DNA of 20,521 bases, from NCBI GenBank assembly GCA_964396535.1, contig CAYNFT010000030.1, forward strand, positions 1-20,521, given 5' to 3'. Both the position numbers and the translations under genes were made by a program. Below, piece after piece: positions 13,552 through 20,521 of this stretch. The notes beneath the pieces were generated by a model that saw only the letters and a list, made by a program, of their open reading frames with translations, made no database searches and was not told the origin of the DNA. This DNA is from CAYNFT01 sp964396535 (GTDB lineage: Bacteria; Chloroflexota; Dehalococcoidia; Dehalococcoidales; UBA2162). Within the stretch, counting starts at the first letter, position 1. Each line of letters opens with the position of its first letter.

Positions 13552-14544
13552 ATGGCAGGTAAGGATTACTATAATATATTGGGCGTCAAACGGGATGCCA
13601 GTGAGCAAGAGGTAAAGCGGGCTTACCGAAAGCTGGCTCGTAAGCACCATCCTGATGTTAATCCTGGTGACAAATCGGCGGAGGCTAAATTTAAGGAGAT
13701 AAATGAGGCCTATGAAGTCCTGTCTGATAAGGGAAAACGGCAGAAGTACGACCAGTATGGTGACCAGTGGCAGTATGCTGACCAGTTTGCCAAGGCGGGA
13801 GGACAGCGGAATGTCTACTGGGATTTCAGCCCGGGTGGTGCTCAAAGTTCCAACTTTGAAGAGGGTGATTTAGAGAGCCTGTTTGGTGACCTGTTCCGTG
13901 GTTCCAGGACTGGTACTTACAGCCGCCGGACCCGGCCCAGGCGCGGCCGGGATATAGAATATCCCATTGAGGTAACCCTTGAGGAAGCCTATCACGGGGC
14001 TAAGCGCATCCTCAGTTTTGAAAGCCAGCAAGCTTGCTCCAGTTGTGGCGGCACCGGTCGAATACAGAATGTCCCATGTTCGACATGCCGGGGCTCAGGG
14101 GTAGTAGCTGGTACGAAGCAACTTGAGGTTAAGATTCCACCCGGCGTTAAGGATGGGTCTCGGGTGCGTATCGCTGGTAAGGGAGAGACAGGCTATGCCG
14201 GCGGAAACAGCGGTGACCTTTACCTGATAACCTCGGTCAAGCCACACCGGCTGTATGAGCGAAAGGGTGACGACCTACATGTGGAAGTGGCAGTACCATT
14301 ATCGGTGGCGGTGCTGGGTGGTGAGGTTCAGGTGCCTACCCTTAAAGGGAAACTGGCGCTAAAGATTCCGCCAGAGACTCAGAACGGGCGTGCCTTTCGT
14401 CTGGCAGGGCAGGGGATGCCTCATTTGGGTAACTCTTCCCGGGGTGACCTGCTGGCTAAAGTAAAGGTGGTTTTGCCAACCAAGCTAACAGCGGAGGAAA
14501 AGAAGCTGTTTGAGCAGCTTCGCCAGCTACGAACCGGCGATTAA
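13552..14544 (+). CDS. dnaJ: DnaJ-family Hsp40 co-chaperone with reduced zinc domain
   Basis: A 330-residue Hsp40. The J-domain covers residues 4-70 with HPD at 33-35, which stimulates the DnaK ATPase. A Gly/Phe-rich linker follows, then two CxxCxGxG motifs only (C162/C165 and C176/C179), then the C-terminal substrate-binding domains. Normal DnaJ has four such motifs and two zincs; CbpA has none. This protein keeps half, enough for one zinc site. It is also shorter than DnaJ (about 370-380). It is the first gene of the hspR-clpC operon, so it is heat-inducible by inference. No dnaK or grpE lies in the window, so its Hsp70 partner is encoded elsewhere. Confidence 0.92.
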   Translation: MAGKDYYNILGVKRDASEQEVKRAYRKLARKHHPDVNPGDKSAEAKFKEINEAYEVLSDKGKRQKYDQYGDQWQYADQFAKAGGQRNVYWDFSPGGAQSSNFEEGDLESLFGDLFRGSRTGTYSRRTRPRRGRDIEYPIEVTLEEAYHGAKRILSFESQQACSSCGGTGRIQNVPCSTCRGSGVVAGTKQLEVKIPPGVKDGSRVRIAGKGETGYAGGNSGDLYLITSVKPHRLYERKGDDLHVEVAVPLSVAVLGGEVQVPTLKGKLALKIPPETQNGRAFRLAGQGMPHLGNSSRGDLLAKVKVVLPTKLTAEEKKLFEQLRQLRTGD

Positions 14545-14559
14545 GTTAAGAGGTGAGCT

Positions 14560-14880
14560 ATGAGTCAAGCTGATGAAGAACCGCGTTATGTGATAAGTGT
14601 AGCTGCCAGGATGCTTGGTGTCCAGACTTATACCTTGCGCTACTACGAAAAGATTGGCATAATAGAGCCATCTCGGTCTGGAGGTAATATTCGTCTGTAT
14701 TCGGATAGAGATATAGCCCTGCTGAGGCAGATGAAGACGCTGATGGAAGACCTGGGTATTAACCTGGCTGGAGCAGAAGTTATTCTGCGTATGGCACAGC
14801 GGATGACTGAGCTACAGAACCACGTTGAAGGACTGGAATCAGAGATTAAGAAATTGAGATTGAAGCAAAGGAAGGAATAG
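14560..14880 (+). CDS. hspR: HspR-like MerR-family heat-shock repressor
   Basis: A 106-residue MerR-family regulator. The helix-turn-helix (residues 12-31, ISVAARMLGVQTYTLRYYEK) is followed by the wing with RSGGNIRLYSDRDI and a short coiled coil at about 78-102. It lacks a C-terminal effector domain and metal-binding cysteines, as expected for HspR, which in Actinobacteria and relatives represses dnaK and clpB operons with DnaK as co-repressor. It starts 15 bases after dnaJ with an AGGTGAG site. The setting beside dnaJ and clpC supports the name. A clear HAIR palindrome was not found upstream, so its site may differ. Confidence 0.88.
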   Translation: MSQADEEPRYVISVAARMLGVQTYTLRYYEKIGIIEPSRSGGNIRLYSDRDIALLRQMKTLMEDLGINLAGAEVILRMAQRMTELQNHVEGLESEIKKLRLKQRKE

Positions 14881-14934
14881 CCTGGAGTATTAAGAACATT
14901 AAAGACTATAAGATTGGGGCAGGGGTAAGGGATT

Positions 14935-15492
14935 TTGTTTGATATAGAACGCTTTCTCGAGGAAAAGCTAAATCTGGTATATAGAGCTCACTATGCACTT
15001 TGGGTTTACTGGTGGCCACTGTGGAGGAGTATCAGTGGGCGGAGTATCCTGCGAAAGTGGGAACAGTGTAATCTAGTACAGGAGGGACAAACCTTTCTGG
15101 ATTACGGATGTGGCACTGGTGATTTTACCATTCCGGCAGCTAAGAAAGTGAGCTATAAGGGAAAGGTATATGCTCTGGACTATTTCCTTCGGCAGTTGCA
15201 AATAGTCGAACAGAGGTCGGAAAAGGCAGGACTGACTAATATAGAAACGATACTGTCGGATAGCAAGACAGGTCTATCTGATGAATCCGTAGATGTAATC
15301 TGGATGTGTGATGTCTTGCATGAGATTAAAGAAAGACGGGCAGTATTAGAGGAGTTGCATAGAGTGCTGAAGAGAGAAGGGTCTCTGGCTATATATGACG
15401 GCATGGGGGAGAAGGCTCTGGACTATACTACCGAACTGTTTTCCTTGACCGAGAGGGATGATAAATTTTTCAGGTTTGCCAAAATAAGTTAA
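14935..15492 (+). CDS. Class I SAM-dependent methyltransferase
   Basis: A 185-residue methyltransferase. Motif I is FLDYGCGTGDF (residues 54-64), followed by an acidic residue at the end of the second strand (ALDYF), a WMCDVLHEI motif (about 121-129) and LHRVLKREGSLAIYD. The N-terminal 45 residues contain an aromatic, amphipathic stretch (YALWVYWWPLW) that could lie on a membrane. This resembles small methyltransferases acting on lipids or quinones, but the substrate is unknown. The start is TTG with AAGGGA close upstream; there is a 54-base gap after hspR. The next gene starts 14 bases after its stop. It is embedded in a heat-shock operon, which is unusual. Confidence 0.85.
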   Translation: MFDIERFLEEKLNLVYRAHYALWVYWWPLWRSISGRSILRKWEQCNLVQEGQTFLDYGCGTGDFTIPAAKKVSYKGKVYALDYFLRQLQIVEQRSEKAGLTNIETILSDSKTGLSDESVDVIWMCDVLHEIKERRAVLEELHRVLKREGSLAIYDGMGEKALDYTTELFSLTERDDKFFRFAKIS

Positions 15493-15506
15493 TAAAGAGG
15501 TGATAG

Positions 15507-16178
15507 TTGGAGGAAGCGCAGGTTGAGCAAGGAAGACCAAAAGGAAACTGGCGTTTCTATCTTATTAGCGGTTTAGGCTTTTTATTCACAGCACTATTAC
15601 TTGCTGCTGCAATTATCTTCCGGGAGGAAATACAAAATATCGGGGGTTATGGTTATGTAGGTGTTTTTATTGTTGGGATCTTGTGCGGAGTAAGCATTAT
15701 TCCTGCTCCCACTTTGCTTATGGTATTTACCATGGGGGGTATATTGGATCCGATATACGTAGGACTGGCAGCAGGTTTGGGTGGGGCTATAGGTGGAATA
15801 ACCGTATATCTAACGGGAGCAGGCGTGGAGACGATATGGTCGAGATTTCGAGCCAAGGGACAGTCCTATGAAAACCAGCCTGGCTGGCGTTACGACCCCG
15901 TAAGACCCGTCGAATCCCGATTTTGGTCTAGAGGTGAAGCCCTATATACCCGCTTAGTTCAATGGATGGGAGGGAAAGGAGGTGCCTGGACTCTATTTAT
16001 CACCTCAGCACTGATAATAAGCCCTTTTTACTTTGCTGGACTGGCGGCTGGCTCTCTCAGGATTGGATTAATAAAGTTCTTCCTGATTAGCTGGGCTGGC
16101 AAGACGATAAGGTACCTGATTGTAGCCTTTGCCGGCGATTTGGGACTAAATGTCCTGTTGAAGTGGATTGGTGGTTGA
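15507..16178 (+). CDS. VTT/DedA-like integral membrane protein
   Basis: A 223-residue protein with hydrophobic segments at about 18-38, 50-70, 75-105, 160-180 and 190-210. The re-entrant part GVSIIPAPTLLMVFTMGG (about 60-77) resembles the PxP signature of VTT (DedA/SNARE-associated) proteins, as does the central GLAAGLGGAIGG. Family members move or scramble phospholipids or undecaprenyl phosphate. A charged loop of about 50 residues lies between the third and fourth segments. The start is TTG with AGAGGTGATAG upstream; no ATG fits. The spacing (14 bases before, 2 after) shows tight co-transcription with the methyltransferase and hydrolase genes. Confidence 0.75.
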   Translation: MEEAQVEQGRPKGNWRFYLISGLGFLFTALLLAAAIIFREEIQNIGGYGYVGVFIVGILCGVSIIPAPTLLMVFTMGGILDPIYVGLAAGLGGAIGGITVYLTGAGVETIWSRFRAKGQSYENQPGWRYDPVRPVESRFWSRGEALYTRLVQWMGGKGGAWTLFITSALIISPFYFAGLAAGSLRIGLIKFFLISWAGKTIRYLIVAFAGDLGLNVLLKWIGG

Positions 16179-16180
16179 AA

Positions 16181-16975
16181 ATGACGGAAGGTTTGACTTT
16201 AGAAGAAGAAGCTAACCGTCTGGCTGAGCAACTTTTCGAGAATGACACTCAAAAGCGTGCCAGCTTTACCAGTAGGCTTTTGGATATGTGCACTAGGGCG
16301 CAGGACAAGGATTTTCTACTAATTCACAACCCTGGTGGGTGGGGCACCACACATTTGGAAAACCTCTTGCAGTGGGAGAGAAGCATTGTGGAAGGAGTCA
16401 GTACCACTATTGAAAAGCTAGGATATACCCGGTCATTGATGCAGTACTTTCGTACTAACAGTGGTTGGCGGGATATAATGGGAGACATTAGGGAGCAGGC
16501 TCGATTCTTCGCTTATAAGGCGAAGATAATGGCAGCTGAGTTGAGATTTATCACCCAGCATTTTAATGACCTTAGAGTGGTAATGATAGGAGTAAGTCAG
16601 GGGGCAGCCTTCAGCAATGCGGTGTCGCAATATCTGGATGGGTCTGACCGGGTTTTCAGCATAGAGCTAGGCACACCATTCCCCTACAAATCTCGAAGGG
16701 TAATTACTGAAAGAACGCTAGCCCTGGATAGCAATGGGTTGATGCCTGATGCTCTGATGGAATGGGATGTACCAACTATAGCCAGAACCTATTTTGGTGC
16801 TCCCTTCCGGTGGATTAGATATAAATTACAGGGGAAACGGATAAAATTTACCTATTGCATCAATGTCCCTGGACATGACTACAACTGGGACTATCCCGAA
16901 GTTCAACGACAGGTAGAAGATTTCCTTAATCTTAACTTTGGCGATAAAAATAATGTGGAGGTGGAAGAATCATGA
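16181..16975 (+). CDS. Alpha/beta-hydrolase-like protein
   Basis: A 264-residue protein with GVSQG, placing the likely nucleophile at Ser139, in the context VVMIGVSQGAAFSNAV, the classical elbow after a beta strand. A histidine in VPGHDYNWDYPEV near residue 240 is the likely acid-base partner. An early HNPGGWG (about 49-55) fits an oxyanion-hole loop. No signal peptide. A lipase or esterase role is possible; the substrate is not indicated. The ATG at 16181, two bases after the upstream stop with GGTGG before it, is preferred over an overlapping TTG at 16163. The stop overlaps the clpC ATG, so it is translationally coupled to clpC. Confidence 0.75.
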   Translation: MTEGLTLEEEANRLAEQLFENDTQKRASFTSRLLDMCTRAQDKDFLLIHNPGGWGTTHLENLLQWERSIVEGVSTTIEKLGYTRSLMQYFRTNSGWRDIMGDIREQARFFAYKAKIMAAELRFITQHFNDLRVVMIGVSQGAAFSNAVSQYLDGSDRVFSIELGTPFPYKSRRVITERTLALDSNGLMPDALMEWDVPTIARTYFGAPFRWIRYKLQGKRIKFTYCINVPGHDYNWDYPEVQRQVEDFLNLNFGDKNNVEVEES

Positions 16976-19425
16976 GGCAGGAAAGGTTTACTGAACAGTC
17001 ACAGGAAGCACTGGCTCTCTCTCAGGAGCTGGTTCGTCAGTATCAACATAACCAGTGGGATGTGGAGCATATCCTGCTGGCGCTGCTCCAGCAAGAGAGG
17101 GGGTTAGTTGGCGAAATATTGCGTGACCTTGGTGTTAACGTGGATGAGGTAAAGCAGCGGGTAGAAGCCGCACTGGACAAAATGCCGAAAGTCACTTATG
17201 AGACGGGACAGATTTACGCTACACCACGTATTTCCCAACTTTTACAGAAGGCAGGAGCCGAAGCTGACAGACTCAAGGATGAGCTTGTCGCTACCGAGCA
17301 TCTGCTGATTGCTATTGCTAGCGAGGAGAAGGGTGAGGCAGCTGGAATACTTAAGAGCTTTGACGTTGACCAGGAGAAGGTATTTCAGGCTCTGCAAAAA
17401 CTTCGTGGCGGGCACCGGGTTACTGATGCCAGAGCCGAGAGCAAATATCGCTCTCTGGAGAAGTACGGTCGTGACCTGACCGAGCTAGCTCGCCAGGGTA
17501 AGCTCGATCCGGTTATCGGGCGTGAGAATGAGATTAAGCGGGTAATGCAGGTACTTACCCGGCGGACTAAGAATAATCCGGTGATTGTTGGCGATGCCGG
17601 AGTGGGTAAAACAGCTATTGCCGAGGGATTAGCCCAGAAGATTGCGGCTGATGATGTTCCTGATTCCCTTAAAGGACGCCGTGTAATAGCTCTGGATATG
17701 GGAGCTCTGGTGGCAGGAAGTAAGTTCCGGGGTGAGTTTGAGGAGCGGCTTAAGGCAGTGATGGATGAGGTTCGGCAGGCACAGGGTGAGGTTATATTAT
17801 TCATTGATGAGATTCATACTGTGGTTGGAGCCGGCGCTGCTGAAGGGGCTATTGATGCCAGCAATATGCTCAAGCCGGCGCTAGCTCACGGCGAGCTACA
17901 GTGCGTTGGTGCCACCACCCTTGATGAATACCGCAAATTCGTTGAGAAGGACAAAGCGCTGGAGCGGCGCTTACAGCCGGTATTTCTCGGTGAGCCCAGT
18001 GTCGAGGCTACTATTGAGATGCTTCGTGGACTGCGACCGAGGTATGAAGCTCACCATAAGATTAAGATTAGTGATGAGGCTCTGGAGGCAGCCGCCCGGC
18101 TCAGCCAGCGCTATATATCTGACAGGTACCTGCCTGATAAGGCGATCGACCTTATTGATGAGGCAGCCAGTAAGCTGCGTATTGATACAGAAAGCGCGCC
18201 GCCTGAGGTCAAATCTCTGGAGCAGCGTTTGAAACAGTTAACTAATGAAGAGGATGCAGTTTCGCAGCGGCAGGATTATGAGCGTGCCGCCCAGCTCAAG
18301 ACTGAAAGGTTGCGCCTGGAAGAAGAATATAACCAGGCTAAGAACGATTGGCTGCAGAAAGAGAAGATTGACAGTGAGGTCGATGCGGAAGATATTGCCC
18401 TGCTTATCGCTAACTGGACAGGCATCCCGGTATCCCAGATGCTTGAAGGTGAGGCTGAGAAACTGCTGCACATGGAAGACCGAATCCACGAGAGGCTGAT
18501 TAATCAGGAAGAGGCAGTTACGGCTATTTGTGAAGCTATCCGAAGAAGCAGGGCTGGGCTTAAAGACCCGAGGCGACCCATTGGCAGCTTTGTCTTCCTT
18601 GGTCCAACTGGTGTCGGTAAGACTGAGCTGGCTCGCACCCTGGCCCGGTTCCTCTTCGACGATGAGAACGCAATGGTACGCCTGGACATGTCGGAGTATC
18701 AGGAGAGGCACACTGTATCCCGTCTTATTGGTGCTCCACCGGGCTATATTGGTTACGAGGAGGGAGGTCAGCTTACTGAGGCAGTAAGACGCCGCCCCTA
18801 CCGCGTACTCCTCCTCGATGAGATTGAAAAGGCGCACCCGGAGGTATTTAACAGCCTGCTTCAGCTTCTCGATGACGGGCGGTTAACCGATGGGCACGGA
18901 CGGACGGTTGACTTTAAGAACACGGTAATCATCATGACCAGCAACACCGGGGTTGAACTAATCAAGCGTGATACAAGCTTCGGCTTCACGCCGCAGAGGG
19001 GTGGAGCCAAAGCCCGGCAGCAGAGCTATGAGGATATGAAGGAAAAGGTGATGGGAGAGGTGAAGAAGACCTTCCGCCCCGAATTTCTTAACCGGCTGGA
19101 CGAGATTTTAGTTTTCCATGAGCTAACCGAGGAAAATCTTCGGCAGATTGTTGATTTGATGGTAAAGGATTTGCAGGAGCGTCTGGCTGAGCGTAAGCTA
19201 AAGCTGGAGATGACCGATGCCGCCAAATCATGGCTTGCCAAAGTTGGCTTTGACCCGATATATGGGGCACGACCGCTGAGGCGGGCTGTGGAACGCTATG
19301 TCGAGAATCCACTGTCAACTAAAGTGCTTAAGGGAGAGTTCAACGAAGGCGATAACGTTGTTGTTGACCTCGTTGATGATGCCCTGACCTTTACTGCCAG
19401 GGTGGCAGAAGCAGTCACACAATAG
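16972..19425 (+). CDS. clpC: ClpC-type AAA+ ATPase
   Basis: An 817-residue Hsp100 unfoldase. It has an N-terminal double Clp repeat (1-145), AAA1 with Walker A GDAGVGKT (207-214) and Walker B ILFIDE (275-280), a short UVR-type middle segment (about 425-460), then AAA2 with GPTGVGKT (544-551) and LLLDE (613-617), and the C-terminal D2-small domain. The short middle part and total length point to ClpC rather than ClpB. The ClpP-docking loop expected as VGF/LGF is FGF here (670-672), so it may still bind ClpP, but less canonically. ATG 16972 overlaps the hydrolase stop by four bases. It is the last protein gene of the heat-shock operon. Confidence 0.95.
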   Translation: MRQERFTEQSQEALALSQELVRQYQHNQWDVEHILLALLQQERGLVGEILRDLGVNVDEVKQRVEAALDKMPKVTYETGQIYATPRISQLLQKAGAEADRLKDELVATEHLLIAIASEEKGEAAGILKSFDVDQEKVFQALQKLRGGHRVTDARAESKYRSLEKYGRDLTELARQGKLDPVIGRENEIKRVMQVLTRRTKNNPVIVGDAGVGKTAIAEGLAQKIAADDVPDSLKGRRVIALDMGALVAGSKFRGEFEERLKAVMDEVRQAQGEVILFIDEIHTVVGAGAAEGAIDASNMLKPALAHGELQCVGATTLDEYRKFVEKDKALERRLQPVFLGEPSVEATIEMLRGLRPRYEAHHKIKISDEALEAAARLSQRYISDRYLPDKAIDLIDEAASKLRIDTESAPPEVKSLEQRLKQLTNEEDAVSQRQDYERAAQLKTERLRLEEEYNQAKNDWLQKEKIDSEVDAEDIALLIANWTGIPVSQMLEGEAEKLLHMEDRIHERLINQEEAVTAICEAIRRSRAGLKDPRRPIGSFVFLGPTGVGKTELARTLARFLFDDENAMVRLDMSEYQERHTVSRLIGAPPGYIGYEEGGQLTEAVRRRPYRVLLLDEIEKAHPEVFNSLLQLLDDGRLTDGHGRTVDFKNTVIIMTSNTGVELIKRDTSFGFTPQRGGAKARQQSYEDMKEKVMGEVKKTFRPEFLNRLDEILVFHELTEENLRQIVDLMVKDLQERLAERKLKLEMTDAAKSWLAKVGFDPIYGARPLRRAVERYVENPLSTKVLKGEFNEGDNVVVDLVDDALTFTARVAEAVTQ

Positions 19426-19431
19426 TATAAT
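19426..19431 (+). promoter_or_regulatory. Perfect -10 box for the tRNA gene
   Basis: TATAAT lies directly after the clpC stop codon and 11 bases before the mature tRNA start. No good -35 is seen at 17 bases (TGGCAG). The tRNA may have its own start, read through from clpC, or both. Confidence 0.4.
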
Positions 19432-19442
19432 AAGGGACTGAT

Positions 19443-19515
19443 GGGGCTGTAGCTCAATTGGGAGAGCGATTGAATGGCATTCAATAGGTAGGGGGTTCGA
19501 ATCCCCCCAGCTCCA
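19443..19515 (+). tRNA. tRNA-Ala (anticodon GGC)
   Basis: A full cloverleaf can be traced. The acceptor stem is GGGGCTG/CAGCTCC. The anticodon stem is ATTGA/TCAAT around loop ATGGCAT, with anticodon GGC at 19476-19478. The T-arm is GGGGG-TTCGAAT-CCCCC. The acceptor carries the G3-U70 pair, the alanine identity element, and A73 as discriminator. The CCA end is not encoded, since CTT follows. It lies 17 bases after clpC. Confidence 0.97.
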
Positions 19516-19537
19516 CTTAGGGGGACGATACCGAGAA

Positions 19538-19581
19538 CTCCCCGGCAATCCAAGAATGAATGGCCGGGGAGAGTCTTTTCA
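19538..19581 (+). terminator. Rho-independent-type terminator after tRNA-Ala
   Basis: CTCCCCGGC (19538-19546) and GCCGGGGAG (19563-19571) form a perfect nine-pair GC-rich stem with a 16-base loop, followed by AGTCTTTTC. The T-run is short, but the stem is strong and well placed to end the heat-shock/tRNA transcript. Confidence 0.65.
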
Positions 19582-19671
19582 GTAACCTTTGCTTGGTCAC
19601 CACGGTAGACCGTGCTTATCAAAAGGTAGAACCAAAACCTTCTCTAAGACCTTCGCCTTGGCCTATTAAAT

Positions 19672-19691
19672 TTCGAATCCCCACAGCTGGA
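19672..19691 (+). repeat. Partial copy of the tRNA-Ala 3' end (att-like)
   Basis: This 20-base stretch matches the tRNA-Ala 3' end (19496-19515) at 17 of 20 positions, including an 11-base identical TTCGAATCCCC. It lies 176 bases downstream in the same direction. No tRNA can be folded around it. A displaced tRNA 3' end is the usual scar of integration at a tRNA gene. Apart from the terminator, 19516-19671 holds nothing recognisable. Confidence 0.5.
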
Positions 19692-19744
19692 GTTTCTGTT
19701 TTGTTGATTTAGTTAGAATTGAGATGTAAGAGCCTTGTTAGGAG

Positions 19745-20056
19745 TTATTTTATCAGGAAATAAACTGGTTTATAACCACCCATAAATCTAAATGGATAAT
19801 TGAATCCTGTTCCTTCACCATCCATTTTAATCTTCCTAAAATATGATATCGCCTGAGTGAAATTTAATAACTCAGACTTTTCACTCAGGTAAGTCAACAA
19901 ATCTTCTTCGTTGGAAAATGTAGATTTCGATGTTTGATTCATATAGTTGGAAGATTGAATATGTTCGAATTCCAACTCAAAAGTTTCTGTAGAACCTTGA
20001 TCTAGTTTTATCCATACACAATTTGATGTCATGAAAACACTGACCTTTCGGAGCAT
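19745..20056 (-). CDS. Hypothetical protein, AT-rich, doubtful
   Basis: A 103-residue reading frame without recognised family. It is polar, rich in Ser, Asn, Phe and Lys, and ends in GGYKPVYFLIK, which has the look of a real C-terminus. The composition is clearly more AT-rich than the neighbouring genes, suggesting transferred DNA. No good ribosome site precedes the ATG at 20056; an internal ATG at 20032 has AAAGG upstream. The N-terminus lies next to the IS110 transposase gene and may have been altered by its insertion. It could be spurious. Confidence 0.35.
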   Translation of the reverse strand: MLRKVSVFMTSNCVWIKLDQGSTETFELEFEHIQSSNYMNQTSKSTFSNEEDLLTYLSEKSELLNFTQAISYFRKIKMDGEGTGFNYPFRFMGGYKPVYFLIK

Positions 20057-20078
20057 AATAAGCTCAGGAGGTACAGTA

Positions 20079-20466
20079 ATGCTTTACACTGGTTTAGATT
20101 TCCATAGGAGTTTCACGTACATTACGACCATGAATGATAAAGGAGAGGTCGTCGGTCAGAAGAAGTTACCCAGCAACGGAGAGATCGTAGATTTCCTCAA
20201 AGGGTTCAAGGACAGCATGGAAGTGGCGATTGAATCTACTCCCAGCTGGTACTGGCTCTATGATTGTTTGGAAGATGAGGGCTTTGATGTTAAACTCTCT
20301 CACCCATTAAGGACCAAGGCGATAGCCTATGCCAAGGTCAAGACTGACAAAGTGGACTCAGCTACCCTGGCACATCTCCTGAGAAGTGACTTGTTGCCCT
20401 TATCGTATGTTCCGGAAAAGCCTGTAAGGCTGAATAGGGAACTACTACGTTACCGGGCCAGCCTGG
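20079..20466 (+). pseudogene. IS110-family transposase, N-terminal part, interrupted
   Basis: The first 129 residues match the RuvC-like DEDD domain of IS110-family transposases: D7 (YTGLDFH), E52 (VAIEST), D90 and D93 (KTDKVDSATLAHLL), then RELLRYRASL. The ATG has a perfect AGGAGG at 20066-20071. After RASL the family expects a Val-Lys-x-Arg segment leading to the C-terminal serine domain. Here the sequence changes to unrelated residues although the frame stays open to the window end. The likely cause is insertion of another element at about 20466. Alternatively this is an assembly junction at a repeat. Confidence 0.75.
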
Positions 20467-20521
20467 GGTACTGTCAAGTAGATTGTGTGAAATTCCCTTC
20501 GATTAGATTACGGAGTGAAGG
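20466..20521. mobile_element. Putative end of a second insertion sequence (IS256/Mutator-like)
   Basis: From about 20466 the sequence reads GGGTACTGTCAAGTAG, then ATTGTGTGAAATTCCC. The ACTGTCAA...TGTGT-AA pattern resembles terminal inverted repeats of IS256/Mutator-family elements. Only 56 bases are visible and no transposase, so the family is a guess from pattern memory. Confidence 0.35.

Noticed and set aside
18238..18837. 199-codon frame antisense to clpC
   Set aside because: Shadow of a strongly conserved coding region; no start signals and no recognisable domain.
19621..19695. Second, decayed tRNA gene
   Set aside because: Only the T-arm/acceptor-like end matches; no D-arm, anticodon arm or 5' acceptor half can be traced.
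1..20521. CRISPR array or tandem-repeat array
   Set aside because: No regularly spaced repeats were seen at any scale in the window.

Overview
The window looks like chromosomal DNA of a strictly anaerobic, respiring bacterium. It carries a ten-haem cytochrome fragment, a Tat-exported four-cluster ferredoxin, several Fe-S flavoenzyme-type genes and a selenocysteine-containing peroxiredoxin. An HspR-type regulator beside DnaJ and ClpC, together with the overall gene style, fits Chloroflexota (Dehalococcoidia-like). That placement is an inference from gene content; no phylogenetic marker in the window decides it.

Region 1 (3-1965): the 3' part of a multihaem cytochrome c gene, followed by a Tat-exported, C-terminally anchored [4Fe-4S] electron-transfer subunit. 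Together they look like the end of an exported respiratory-complex operon.

Region 2 (2052-7802): a CsoR/CstR-like repressor is divergent from a five-gene operon. That operon encodes a GlpA-like flavoprotein with a [2Fe-2S] tail, a second FAD/NAD flavoprotein, a DUF1667 small Fe-S-type subunit and two GlcG/HbpS proteins. Between the repressor and the operon lie a near-consensus promoter, CsoR-like operators and a leader with competing hairpins. A convergent HdrD/GlpC-like protein (two [4Fe-4S] and two CCG domains) lies beyond and could pass the electrons on.

Region 3 (7862-12389): the peroxiredoxin gene has an in-frame UGA at the peroxidatic cysteine codon, followed at once by a SECIS-like hairpin. 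It is divergent from a cysteine-rich DUF3795 protein. Next come a trkH-trkA-DUF167 potassium-uptake operon and an isochorismatase-family hydrolase, all on the minus strand.

Region 4 (12726-19515): a short QueG-like Fe-S protein stands alone. After it comes a heat-shock operon with a perfect sigma70-type promoter: dnaJ (with half the usual zinc sites), hspR, a SAM methyltransferase, a VTT/DedA-like membrane protein, an alpha/beta hydrolase and clpC. The three middle genes are not standard heat-shock genes and suggest a membrane-lipid branch of the response. A tRNA-Ala(GGC) follows clpC directly.

Region 5 (19516-20521): an AT-rich, mobile-element-affected tail. It has a terminator hairpin, a second copy of the tRNA 3' end, a doubtful small ORF, and an IS110-family transposase whose conserved sequence stops abruptly at about 20466, where what looks like the end of another insertion sequence begins.

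The two strongest leads are the unannotatable-by-default selenoprotein at 7862-8473 and the heat-shock operon carrying a putative lipid module. The leader RNA at 2487-2597 is the third.
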